Below, in pieces: positions 47,584 through 58,565 of a stretch of DNA of 64,000 nt. The position numbers were made by a program, and so were the translations under genes. Each line of letters begins with the position of its first letter. Position 1 is the first letter of the stretch. The notes under the pieces were generated by a model, which did not search any database, was not told the origin of the DNA, and saw nothing but the letters and a program-made list of their open reading frames with translations. Source of the DNA: Isohypsibius dastychi (lineage: Eukaryota; Tardigrada; Eutardigrada; Parachela; Isohypsibiidae); NCBI GenBank assembly GCA_034696485.1, contig JAQIWT010000005.1, positions 31,355 to 95,354 of the forward strand, written 5' to 3'.

Positions 47584-49321
47584 CCTCGAAATCAAAACAA
47601 TTCCAACGTCAAACTGACTGCGGGATACTCATCAGCTTCTGGTGTGTTGAAGGGGAAAAACAGATGATGATTTCGCAAGATGAGCACGAATTCCGGAGAA
47701 GTCTGCTTTTTGGTGGAGAAGAACCTTTGAAATACAACGAGAAAGCAAAGGACATATGGCAGACGAGTCAAGACGAAATGAGACGGGCTAATGGCACGAT
47801 ACTGGGGGCGGGGCCTACAGTCAATGACCACCAACCACTTCTCTCTCTTCCCAGTCTCAAGGCTGGCCAATGCCTTCAGAAGCCCCTTTTAATGCCAACA
47901 CGCAATCACCACGATAAATGTCCGAAAAAAACCGGAATTCCAACAAATGTGATTCCGGCCAGTAACTTCTGATAAGCCAGCGGTTGCTCATTTTTGGCCA
48001 TGTAATAATCAGAGTCTTGGGATGCAAATTTTGATGCATCAAAAAACTCAATTTTTGTGGAATATTAAATTCAGTTTTTTGCGTAGTAGACCGGTGATCA
48101 TCCAATAGATCATCCAGCAGATCCAAAGTTCATATTTTCGTCCAGTTTTTATCAACTAATTTACGGAGAAATCAGTATCTATCGTCATATTTTTATAATC
48201 TAATCAAATTCATGTTTAATTTGGCGTCCGAATCTTTCTTTCTTTCGTCACGATATGATTATGAGAACTCTGTTGTTGATCGCTCACTTGTGTACTTTGT
48301 TCTGACCTCACCCTACAAATAATTTTACGGTACCAGTTACGTACTAGGGCGATTTGTAAGACGGTTTCTCTTCTCGTCGAACCAAACAGTCTGGGCAATA
48401 CAAAATTCATATCTGACCTACTTTCTGTAAAGTCTGGGTCATCATCATCAATTTGTCATACCCGGATTTTATGCTCAAAATTTCCCCAACTTTTTTTCAG
48501 CTCAATAGGTATTTAATCAGAAAACAAATGGATTTAAAAATTAATGCTCACAGGCTAAAAGCCGCTTTGTATTTTACATAGAGAGAAAAATAAAAACCCC
48601 AAAAAAATCCTGTGTAAAATTTTGCAGCTAACCTTCAAGAATTCTTTACAGAAAGATCATGAGACACGCTCGAGGCAGTTGATAAACTCTGACAAACAAA
48701 CTTCCAACCACAAAACAATTTCGTTTCCGGTCACACTTGACCGTGAAAAATTGAAAACAAGAACCGATCTTTTAATCCGAAATTTCATTTCATTTGATAA
48801 TTTTGACAAAGTAAAATCAGCATAAATCTTTTGAAGAAATAAGCATTCATCGTTCTTTTACTGGAAGGTAATTTTGTGTTGTCATTCGGCAGCAGAAAAT
48901 TAGCAAGAGAAGACTGCAATTAAACATCGCTTAATGATACGAAAAATTTGTTAATTAATACGCAGGCGCATTTACTTTTGTTCTTCTTTCAAAAATAGCT
49001 CAAGACAAGAAAATGTCAGCCAAGACAAAGAAGCATGCTGCTTTCAGTTTTTGTCGCTCGACTAATTAGTGAGCGGCACTTGATTAAACCTCTACTCTTT
49101 GACTTCTCGCTTTCCACCTTCATCATGGCGTTTACTTTCTTCAATCAACGTCATAAAAGCCTAGATTCCAAAAATCGCGGCGAAACAAATATCCGGTTAA
49201 TATTCATTATAGATCAACAAAATGCATCGAATTTTAATTTCAATAAATGACAAGAAGAAAATATTCTTTATACAAGGTCCAATCACCATCCGGGACAGAA
49301 CAATTACTGACTGAATATCCT
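47584..49321. other. Spacer between TOX gene start and GTF2E2 end
   Basis: About 1.7 kb. It should contain the TOX promoter and the GTF2E2 3' UTR. Short frames at 47857-48126 and 48216-48410 lack domains and good splice context. No RNA gene or repeat is recognised. Confidence 0.5.
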
Positions 49322-50682
49322 TTATTTGTTGAGCTTTGCTGAGTAATCCTTGAGGAGATCTTTGACATGTTCGTTATGTTTGGGAATAAATGGCCCCATC
49401 TTTCCGGCTTGCCTTCCTTTTTTCCGTGTGACCACCTGAAAAATATCAAATTAGGAAAACATTTTCTGAGCAAACCGGAAATGAATAAATTGCGAAACTT
49501 TCATCTGATATGTAAGCCACTCAAAAGAAATGATTCGATCTTGGAAAATCAAGTTTTTCAAGAATTTATTAGCTTAAATAATTTCTGAGATACTTCACGA
49601 AAAAGAGCAGTTCCATTGAACTCACCGTGAGTTCAATGGAACTGCTCTTTTTCTTCTCGGTGAGTTACTCACCGGTACTTTATCGTCGCTCTTGATAAAC
49701 GAGAATCCATGTTTGTCCAAATAATCCGCGATCTTCCTCTCATCCATTCCCTCGACATTGATATTCCGCCAGAGATGGACGAGTTCCTCCGGAAGTGCAA
49801 TGGCCACCTGAGGATCTTTGTAGAAAATCACTTCTTTTTTGTCTTTTCCTTTAAAGCGGATAATACTGTCTTTGATTTCCTATCGAAATACCCAAAGATA
49901 TGATCATGTGCAAAAAACGAAAAATAAAACCGAACCTCCAAAATCGTCTGCGCGTTATTCAAAGATTCCTCGATTTCTTCAACTAGAACCGCTCCATTTC
50001 CGGCAGCGCTATGCTCTTGGAGGAATTTCAGGAGATCTGCTTTGTTGCGGATGTTGAAATTTGGTCTGTACTTAAATTTCCCCTCCGAATCAACGGAAAT
50101 TTTCGGGTTTTTCAAAAGCGCCTGAAAACAACAGATTAATTCCAACAATGATTCTGATGAAGTTTCACAAAGTTACCTCGTTGGCCAGCCACTTCTTGGT
50201 ACTCTGACTAACATCATACTGCTTTGTTTCTTCCAGAATCTCCTCCACAGATAAGCTGTAGTCCTCTCCTTGAAGATATCTCGTCTGAAAACGAGTTCTG
50301 GGATCAAAACAGAAAAACCAAAACAATCGAAATACAAAGACGTTTCCCAGCTGCTTGTCGCCGTTTACTCACATTCATATACTTGACAATCTTTGCCAGA
50401 ACTGCGAATCCCACTTTGGAAGCGGATGTAGCGGTTTTGTAATCGAACTCCGACGTTTCTAGACGTCCAAAAACTCGATAACATTTCTGAACGATTCTGA
50501 TGGATCTAGCACGTACTTGGTTTGGAAGGTGCCGCAGAAGTCTTCTGCTTCTTGCTGGAAGATGATTCTGGAAAGAATTCCGCATCGGAAACTGGGCGCG
50601 GAGCTTTACGTTTTTCGATAACTGGAAGCGCAGTTGCGCGTTTCTTGAAAGCTTCTCTTTCTCTCAACAAAGCTGGGTCCAT
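49322..50682 (-). CDS. GTF2E2: TFIIE beta subunit (GTF2E2)
   Basis: Six exons in transcript order: 50517-50682, 50373-50458, 50284 to 50177, 50121 to 49936, 49879 to 49673 and 49435 to 49322. They join in phase to 288 residues (human 291). Starts MDPALLREREAFKKRA, as in the family. Winged-helix 1 spans ~65-140 (SKVGFAVLAKIVKYMNTRYL, SLSVEEILEETKQYDVS). Winged-helix 2 spans ~140-225 (FKYRPNFNIRNKADLLKFLQ, GAVLVEEIEESLNNAQ, KKEVIFYKDPQVAIALPEEL). The C-terminus is basic (RKKGRQAGKMGPFIPKHNEH, then LLKDYS), matching the human KTHNEHLAGVLKDYS ending. TFIIE recruits TFIIH to the RNA polymerase II pre-initiation complex. The intron 49436-49672 contains a 55-bp palindrome. Confidence 0.95.
49599..49653. 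repeat. 55-bp near-perfect palindrome in GTF2E2 intron
   Basis: 27-bp arms (49599-49625 and 49627-49653) around a single central base at 49626 are exact reverse complements. In the minus-strand transcript the hairpin begins about 20 nt after the donor of exon 5, and the palindrome centre again contains a donor-like GTGAGTTC on both strands. Confidence 0.92.
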
Positions 50683-51337
50683 GTTGGCGTCCGAAGAGAG
50701 GTAACACTGGGCAACCTTATCAAAATTTCCCAGAGATCAGCCTGCTAGATCAGTACACGAATTAAATCAATTCAGGATCAAGAAACGCATTTCTGACAAA
50801 CTGATTAAAGGAGGACGGAAACAGAAAGTAAAATCTGTTTTCGACCGCGTGAGATATGCAGTGGCGTAGGAGGCGCTCTCTTTGGTCCCCCCCCCCCCCC
50901 CTCCAATTAGGCGATTCTCATCTTTCTGGGTAGGCATGCACCAACAAGCCCCTTGGTACCCACAGTCCCACCTCGCTTCCCCTCCCATGTCGATACGCAT
51001 ATGGTTTACCAAAACAATCATGTTTTGGTACTCGTAATTTTTCTTTCTTCGTTCTTTCTGGTTATGTTCCTTGTGTTGTTCCTTGGCCTGAATTCTCGGT
51101 TTTGGAAAGCCGATTCGAAACGCAGTTGTCGGATATTCTGCCTCCGGTTGTGTCCTCGATCCCACGAGATCTAGTTCAACTACTTCGGATTCGTGTGTAC
51201 GCAATATTCTCCCGCGAATTCTTGGTTTCTGGTTTCTGGTTTAACCAGCGAACTTCCGGTGGACTCGTCGTTTCCGGAGTGATCTGCCAATTCGTTTGTG
51301 AGTTTAAGATTGCCTGCAAATCTGACCAAAGGCAGTC
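50683..51337. promoter_or_regulatory. Divergent region GTF2E2 / MRPL24
   Basis: 655 bp between divergent start codons, expected to hold both promoters. It contains CAGTGGCGTAG at 50859 followed by a C homopolymer of about 13-14 near 50888. It also has one ACTTCCGGT at 51252 in the MRPL24 leader. Frames on both strands here are domain-free. Confidence 0.5.
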
Positions 51338-52519
51338 ATGGTTCGTCTCTCATTATGTCGGCTGAACTATTATCGCAATTTGCCAAAAAAGTACTTCGAG
51401 AAAGAGAAGCAGCTCAAAGAGGATCCGGATTGGGAGCGACGTGGTTTCTATCGTGATACCGAGCATGGACCATGGAGTCGTGAAGAAAAACAGGAGAACC
51501 ATCCGGGGAAGAAGAACATCCGTCCGGACAATATGTTGATCCATGCTCCGCTTCCAAATTGGCAAATCTTCAAAGGCGATGTTGTACGTTTTATTTTAAT
51601 TTTTTATGAGCGTTGAAACTCATTTTTTTCAATATTTCAGGTACAAATTCTGGTGGGGCGGGATAAGGGAAAGCGTGGAGAAGTCAGCCAGATTGTCCCT
51701 GCGCGAAACTGGTGTTTTGTTTATGGATTGAATCTGGTTCGTCGAGATTCTCAAAAAACATTTTTTTTGGGTTTTTTAAATGTTGTTTTACTTATAGAAA
51801 TATGAATATTATGCTAAATATGAAGGCTTGCCTGGGAAGATGTTCACGAAGGAACTTCCGCTGGATGTTGTTCATGAAGTCGCTCTTCTTGATCCAACTG
51901 ATAAGTATGGACTTTGTGTTGATTAGTTTATCACGTTTGGGATTTGGATTTGATTTATTTTTTAGTCTGGCGACAAAAATCGAATGGCGGCATACGGAAA
52001 ACGGGGAAAGGGTGCGAGTTTCAAAGCGAACCGGAAGGATAATCCCCATGCCCAAAACGGCGCTGGAAACTTATGAATTCAAATCTGTCGCAACATATCG
52101 AGGTACATTTTTCGATTCAAACCAAAAAAAGAAGAAAAAACATTGATTTATTTTTCTGCTTGTTTAATTCTGATTAATAACGAAATAAATGTCATGAAAT
52201 TTAGTTTATTTATTTATTTAATTTCCACGACAAAATCAAGTTTGTGTCGATTTAAAATTTGGGAACCGAACAAATAATTATGGATCTTTCCAGTTTCAAA
52301 ATCAAATTTAAAAGTTTGAGTTATGAAATATTTTTTTGAAAAGTTAATTTTTTTTATTTTAAAATGTCTGTTTTTTTTCCAGAGGAGCCAAAAGATACAA
52401 CTGCGAAGGATGCATCAGCTGTGACATATGAACCGATCGCCAAGACCTTTGAGGATGATATCATGGCAAAGATGGGAATTGTGGAGCACCGGAAACCCGC
52501 GAGAACATTCTGGTACTAA
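51338..52519 (+). CDS. mrpl-24: Mitochondrial ribosomal protein L24 (uL24m)
   Basis: Exons 51338-51583, 51641-51736, 51798-51904, 51966-52102 and 52383-52519 join in phase to 240 residues. The N-terminus MVRLSLCRLNYYRNLPKKYF is basic and could act in mitochondrial targeting. The KOW core of uL24 is KGDVVQILVGRDKGKRGEVS, then QIVPARNWCFVYGLNL. The C-terminal extension is typical of animal MRPL24 (ATKIEWRHTENGERVRVSKR, and the end EHRKPARTFWY). It binds 23S-type rRNA early in assembly of the large mitoribosomal subunit. GCAG two bases before the ATG may be a trans-splice acceptor. Confidence 0.94.
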
Positions 52520-53283
52520 TCTGACCGGAAGTCAATTCTTAAATTTTCTGTTCGTATTTCCATCATTCTGGTTCAGCTTAGTTTTTTTCTCAAGCCTGAA
52601 TTTCCGGAAATTAATTCATGAAGCTGAATGTGCTCGGATCAATTCTGGAAATTGAAATTGAAATTAAAAGATTATTTCGTGAAATATCTTGTCGCGACTT
52701 GTGATCGTAATGAAAAGATAAATTGATCTGTGAATTTATTTCGCGATATTAGTTGATCATGTTTTTGCAGCGTGGTTTTTGTACGTAGTAATTTCGGTCG
52801 AGAAACACATGTTTTGAAAGTGATGACTAAAATTCAGAGTCAGTTCTTCACAGCGGGTTCTCCGTTCCGTGTCTTAGATGTTTTTTGCTACATAATATTT
52901 TTTATTGCGGCGAAGATATTATAGTTGTCAAAACAAGTGTGAGATTAAGTGGTCGTTTGAATGTGCTGCATCATGAGACTTGGAACGGAATATCAGCTAT
53001 AATTTTCTCGCTCGCTGATTTTCATTAGAGTCGTAAACACGACTGGTGCTTGTTAACGTGTTTTTTCGTCATCTTATCGTTATCGTGGTCGAATATATAT
53101 CTGCCAGATTTTTCTCCGTTCGGTGAATGCGCATACAGAAATTGAAGGCGACAACTTGTCACAAGCGACGATTATCAGGTACATTCTTTTATTCTGAGCT
53201 CATTAATGGTCTGTCAGAAGTTGATTAAGTTTTGGTTTTTTTAGTTTGAAATTAATTCCGCGTTTCGTTTTGTTGGTTAAAAA
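52520..53283. other. Spacer MRPL24 / hlh-30-like gene
   Basis: About 760 bp with no recognised gene; it holds the MRPL24 3' UTR and the next promoter. A pyrimidine-rich acceptor (GGTTTTTTTAG) ends at 53244, 39 nt before the ATG, a candidate spliced-leader or 5' UTR intron acceptor for the downstream gene. Confidence 0.55.
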
Positions 53284-55450
53284 ATGGCTCCGCATAAAAC
53301 CCACCGCAAACCAAATCGTCGAGATGGAAACACCAAAACGGTAGGCTCACTGTTGTTTGCGGTCAAAATAAATATCCAAACAAGACTAATTTTGCACTGA
53401 TTGCTTGTTGTGATTTTGATCGAAAACGAAAACACACTAACTGAAATATCAACCGTTGGTTTTTGTTCTGTTGACTATGTTATTCAATTTTTCAATATTT
53501 TGTCAATTAGTTTTATTTACATTTCGAATTTGATGAATTTCGATCTTAGTTAAACCGATTTTGTTCTGAAATCCCTCAGAGTACTACGCTTCTTCTTCGT
53601 ACAGTTTTTGATTGTTTTTTCGTGAGTGCATACATTCCGGTTGATTTTGCGAATTTTAAATAATATGGGGAGACAAAATTTATTTAATGAGATTTATTTT
53701 TTGACATAAATCAAGTAATTTTTGATCTTTCGTGATTCTTGTGCAGCTTATTTGCATTCCTGATGAATAACCTAAATTTAATGCAAAGGAATAGGATATT
53801 GTTTGAAACTCACTTACATTCTGTTTTATGAATATTTATTGCTCAGATTCAATTCAAGAATTTCTGGGTTTTTCTTCTGTTAATTAATTTCGTTTGACTA
53901 TTTGTAGATGCATGAACTTGTTGCTGACATTATGGAAATGGAGAACGTTGCTCAGCCCGCTTCGTCCAGCGTAATGGTGCGTTCTGACATTTTGTTTCTA
54001 CGCGGAGAAAAAAACCAGTTCGCTTTATTTTAACACATATTTTTATTCTTGATATTTTTAATGTAGACTGAAAGAAATTCGAGTGAACCACGCGTGCCGA
54101 AATGGCGTTCACCAAATACAAGCAAGCATGACGGAAGTCGCCGACATCGAAAAGGACAAGTCGATAATCGCAAGAGAAGAGATGACCATAATATTAGTGA
54201 GTAGTTGCAGCGTGTGAAAATGTTTGTCATTGGAAACCTGTTGCATCTGATTATAACAAGAATATCTGCATTGTCATTTGAGCTTGTCTGTTGTAGTTGA
54301 AAGACGACGTCGTAACAACATCAACACGCTCATTAAAGAATTACGTTCGCTCATTCCAAATCTGACTGACACGTACGATTAGTATTTTATTCGATTGGCA
54401 TTTCATCTTTCGGTTGAGTTGATTTGCGCAATTTATCTAGAAGCAAAGGATCGACTTTGAAAGCGGCGGTGGAGTATTTGCGTACTGTGAAGAGAGACCA
54501 AGAAAAAATGAAGACGTTGGAAACTGATCGAAGAAATCAAGAAATTTCACTCAAACGGCTAACGAGTAAAATACAGGCAAGTCGAAAAAATTATCTGGAC
54601 TTGAAAACAAAGGTTTTCGAGATAAATTTCAGTAAATTATAAATTGTGACTTATGCATATCTGTATTATATGGTTGCAGGTCAGATTTTGTAAGGAATGT
54701 TGTTATTAACGCAACATGTACTGGTTCTGTTATTTGAGAACTTCTTAACAAATTTTGCCGATCTTATTATACTTTTATTTTGGAATGGTCAGAATTATGA
54801 AATCAAAACATTGCAAATGTGAGTATTCTGGATATTAATTATTTCGAAGATACCTGGAATTAGTCGAGAACATTTGTTTTGATGAATGGAAGCTTCGTTT
54901 CAGAAAATTAGCGTCATGCTGATGTGATTGTTTTAAACTTCTCAAGCCTAATGTTGTCAAAGTTGTTCTCTAGATAAAATTCAGATTTTTTGAGCGGTTT
55001 TCGCACTGATTGGCTTTTGTTACATTATACCACTTTGTGGGTTTGATTGTATTTTTCCCAGATGATGAATGTGAAAAAAGCCATGACTTGTTTCTCAAAC
55101 GCGATTTTTTCTAGGAACTGGAAGATCTGAAGAAACGGTTTGAAAATGGTTTCCGCGGACAGCCAGAAGTTCTTCCTCCCGGCGACCTTTGTTCTAATTG
55201 GGACACCTTCGCGTTACACGAGACGGAGTTTATGGAGGAATGTAAAGAAGTAGATGGCCCATTACCAATGCTCTCGTTCATTCATCCGATGAACTATGAA
55301 ACATTCATTACACCGGAATCTACCGTTCCTGGAGAATATAAATGTGATGATGGCATTTCTCCGACGACGTATTTTCCCGAATTGGATGAGCCGGCGATTT
55401 ATTTTGGATTTGATGGAACAGATGACTTTAGTTTCTTGCCGATTATGTAG
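53284..55450 (+). CDS. hlh-30: MiT/TFE-type bHLH-zipper transcription factor (HLH-30/TFEB-like)
   Basis: Exons 53284-53340, 53908-53976, 54067-54196, 54297-54372, 54441-54576 and 55115-55450 join in phase to 267 residues. The basic region and helix 1 read RRDDHNIIERRRRNNINTLI, helix 2 STLKAAVEYLRTVKRDQEKM, and the zipper TSKIQELEDLKKRF. These match MiT/TFE proteins (TFEB: IERRRRFNIND, ILKASVDYIR, RIQELEMQAR). The family drives lysosomal, autophagy and stress genes from CACGTG-type sites and is phosphorylated by TORC1. The intron 54577-55114 has a GC-AG donor (CAG|GCAAGT); using it restores KIQELE. The protein is shorter than TFEB, so upstream exons may be missing. The last exon is duplicated at 57.6 kb. 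USF or MLX-type identity is less likely. Confidence 0.8.
54577..55114 (+). other. GC-AG intron in the hlh-30-like gene
   Basis: The exon ends AAAATACAG and the intron starts GCAAGT, a strong GC-type donor. The alternative GT donor (ACAAAG|GTTTTC at about 54615) keeps phase but inserts 13 residues into the leucine zipper. The GC donor gives the family-like KIQELE junction. Confidence 0.75.
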
Positions 55451-55745
55451 AATGGGTTGTGGAAATTCCGTAATTTATTTGTCTTGTAAATTTCGAGTTG
55501 TTAATTGTTCCATTCCTGGTATTAAAATGGGAAATGGAGTTGGAACATTTGATGGAGCTTGGAATGCCTTTTGAACACAAGGCATGAATGATTTTGTACG
55601 AGTACAGTACAAAAGCTTCAATTTTAGTTTGTACAAGCTTTAATTCTGCAAATGGTCAGACTAACGAAAGTAGGACAAGAGTACCAGACAGATCTTAAGG
55701 TCATTCCGTGCCAGTAGCCGAAGGGATTAGAAGGAAGGGGAAATA
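55451..55745. other. hlh-30-like first 3' UTR and spacer
   Basis: About 295 bp of non-coding sequence. AGTACAGTACAAAAGCTT at about 55603 is mirrored by TTGTACAAGCTTTAA at about 55629, a short imperfect inverted pair. No gene seen. Confidence 0.45.
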
Positions 55746-55935
55746 CGTCGCCGCCGAAAGAAACTTACCACTTGCGTCATTTGATTGACGTAGGGGGTAC
55801 GCTTGTATCGTATTCAGCACGTTTCTGGTGCTGATCAACCTCAGTGCGGAGTTTGAGAAGCATACGTTACTGTACTTGGCTGTGCTAATCAACTGATTTC
55901 GATACGCAAGTGGTAAGTTTCTTTTGGCGGTGACG
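55746..55935. mobile_element. MITE, 190 bp, TA target-site duplication
   Basis: Terminal inverted repeats of about 31 bp: the left starts CGTCGCCGCCGAAAGAAACT and the right ends AGTTTCTTTTGGCGGTGACG, with two or three mismatches. TA flanks both ends (55744-55745 and 55936-55937). No coding capacity. It lies between the hlh-30-like first terminal exon and the membrane protein gene. Confidence 0.8.
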
Positions 55936-56204
55936 TAGATCGATCATTGTAAAACTGACCGATCTTTCTCCATCAGCAATCCTAGTAGAACAGCTAAGTC
56001 CAGAGCGAGGAGGCTACATGCACGAACTTGATGTCGTAGTTATCGATCGATTGGTGATAGTCTTGCTGCTTTGCGAGAGTTCGTGTTCGAGAAAGGATCG
56101 TCTTATATTACATCATATCGAATGTGTTGCTGCGTACAGTATATACATTGCTGCCTAATCCGAATACATCAACACAGCACCTGCCAGTGGCCATCATTGA
56201 AACG

Positions 56205-56930
56205 ATGGAGGCTGACCATATCGAACCAGCAGGATGTATCAAGTTCGTCGGGTTTCGTAGTTACCGTTTATTAATCACCCAGTTGGCAGTGTCATACAAC
56301 GTGATAGTTGGGAATGTCGTTTTTTCGATCATTTTATACGGAACAGCCGGTTTAGCATTGCCGTCTTTATCACGTGAGGGTCAGAAATAAAACGTCCAAG
56401 TGACCATAAAATAACTGTGTTTCCTAGGTACTCCCAATACCGCGAGTATTTTTCAAGAATGGAATGCGGGTGAATTCTACCCAAACACAACAATTGTAGA
56501 TTACGGCAATACGGTCATGTTTGCGGCGCAGAATGCCGGAATAACGCTTGGAACGACGCTTTTCTACTGGGGTTTTACACATTTCCTGTCACCTATCAAT
56601 TGCGAGTACTACGGCTGTTCCCTTCCGCAGGGTCGAGAGCATTTCTGTACCACTCAATCACCTCAGCGTTTGAGGAACCTTTTCTTAGTGACCCGAATGT
56701 TAGCAGCAGTTGCCATGCTGGCCACCGTGTGGTTGGCTTTTGTGTGGGACCAGCATTTTGCGCACTGGCATCCTGATTTCTGGAGCAGCCCTTTCGCTTC
56801 CTGCTTGATGGTTGTATTGGTTCATGGGTTTGCATCGTCAGTATTCATCAGCGGGCTCAGATTGCGAAGATACGCAGAGAAGGAACACAAAAAGAACTGT
56901 CTGGATATCCCACGCATTCTAATGGACTAG
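56205..56930 (+). CDS. Four-segment membrane protein of unknown function
   Basis: Exons 56205-56379 and 56428-56930 join at phase 1 to about 225 residues. Hydrophobic segments lie near residues 20-50 (AVSYNVIVGNVVFSIILYG), 88-115 (ITLGTTLFYWGFTHFL), 150-175 (MLAAVAMLATVWLAFVW) and 190-215 (CLMVVLVHGFASSVFISGL), with a Cys-containing loop (CEYYGCSLPQGREHFC) and a basic tail. I recognise no family. The frame is open upstream to an ATG at 56124, so the start is uncertain. The exons look more GC-rich than neighbouring DNA. The gene sits between the two copies of the hlh-30 terminal exon, which suggests arrival or duplication at this site. Confidence 0.65.
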
Positions 56931-57570
56931 CAAGAAAATCTCCCAATAATAGCCACTGTGGCACTGTGCGTAAAACGTCTTCATCCAATACTTTAAACGG
57001 ATTCATCCAAAGTAGAAAGACTGAAGGTGGAAAGCCGTTTTTTTTCCAGTTTCCATTAAATTTCTACAAAACAGAACTTGAAACAAAATAGCGTTTCGCG
57101 AAGGGATTCAAGCAAACATTTTGGTCAATATTTGTGAAAGCTGTTCTAGAAAGTGCTTGTTTTTCATAAAAGCAAAACAATTTAGAAGCAATCAATCCGG
57201 TATCCTAAACGAATGAACTGAGAATACTGTAGCAGGACAAATGTGCAGTCTACATCTTTTGCATCCATGACCATGAATACGCGACGGGTTCGCTCGTACG
57301 ATAATTAAGCTGGAGCCGTCACGTCAAAAATTCATATCTCCTCAGTGCTCTATTTTTCGCCTAATTCGGACTTCAAAATTTATATGTAGTCTAGAAAAAG
57401 TAAATTAAAATGTAGCCGGATGGTAGTTTTAAGACAAAAGCCAGCTCGACATGATAATTCCATAAGAAATCAGTCCGAAAAGAGATAAAATTTGGATGAA
57501 AAGAATTTATATGACCACCTTGATTAGTCTGCATTGGAATGCTACAAAACAAATTCATTTGCTGTTTTTA
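56931..57570. other. Spacer before the duplicated exon
   Basis: About 640 bp of AT-rich DNA with no recognised exon. It may contain the 3' UTR of the membrane protein gene. Confidence 0.45.
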
Positions 57571-57904
57571 AAAAAACAGATTTGTAATGAAAAGTTTGAA
57601 AATGATTTTTTGCGCGCCTATAGAAGTTCTTCCTCCCGGTGACCTTTGTTCTGATTGGGAAACCTTCGCGTTACACGAGACGGAATTTATGGAGGAATGT
57701 AAAGAAGTAGATGGCCCATTACCGATGCTCTCCTTCATTCATCCGATCAAATCCTATGAAACATTCGTTACACCTGATGTAAATGGTCCAGTAGAATATA
57801 AATGTAAAAATGGTGTTTCTCCGAATTTTCCAGACGTGGATGAGTCTGGGATTTATTTTGGGTTTGATGGAACAGATGACTTTAATTTCTTGCCGATTCT
57901 GTAG
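57571..57904 (+). pseudogene. Second copy of the hlh-30-like last exon
   Basis: From EVLPPGDLCSDWETFALHET to FDGTDDFNFLPIL plus stop, this region parallels 55193-55450 at roughly 80 percent amino-acid identity, ending in the same way (first copy FSFLPIM). Before this point the copies still align at the DNA level (GTTTGAAAATG), but the second has lost two bases, so the zipper half is out of frame. An acceptor-like CCTATAG precedes AAGTTCTTCC. The maintained frame with mostly synonymous or conservative changes suggests selection, perhaps as an alternative 3' exon. A decayed duplicate is the other option. Confidence 0.65.
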
Positions 57905-58565
57905 AGTGGGTTGTGAAAGTTTCGTAATTTATTTCTCTTTTCAATGAGAGTTGTTTATTGTTTGGCTGACCGGCGTTAATAAAATGAGAAATGGAGATGG
58001 AGAATTTTTTATGAAATTCGGAAGGGTTTTTAATTAAAACGCATGACGGATTTATTTTGCAAGTTTTCGAAACGATTATTTGACGTCATTTTAAACAGCT
58101 CTGAACACCGTTTTATTTTGGGAAATCGAAAAATTATTTTGAAGATTTTTTTGTGAGTTTTATTTTTAATATTCGAAAAATCAGAAAGTTATGGTTTATT
58201 CGGCGAATTTGACCGGGAAGATTGAATACACTTGACACATTTGAACCCACTCATTTCTTCTGCCCAAAAAACCCACTCGCAAATCATACCGAGATCTCAT
58301 TTTTTAAGTACCATTCTTTCCATCACTTTTCTCGCAAAAGCAATAACCTACCTGCAGGGCAATTCTTCTCTTCATTCATAACGTTTCAAAAATGAACAAA
58401 CGTGTCGCGGGATCTTATCTATTGAAATTTGTGTATATCTCATTTAATTCGATATAATGCCGTCAAAACAAACGGAAGTGGTTTATTATTTTGTATCAAA
58501 TTGAAGCTGGTATTGTAATTCGATTTTGGTTACAAAGTTTATTCGGCATTTTATCTGGAAGCGAA
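57905..58565. other. Spacer before the Cys-rich secreted gene
   Basis: About 660 bp without a recognised gene. It contains the 3' region of the duplicated exon and presumably the promoter of the next gene. Confidence 0.45.

Noticed and set aside
50767-51204. 145-codon minus-strand frame between GTF2E2 and MRPL24
   Set aside because: Includes a poly-Gly run from the C homopolymer and no domain; the region is better read as a divergent promoter.
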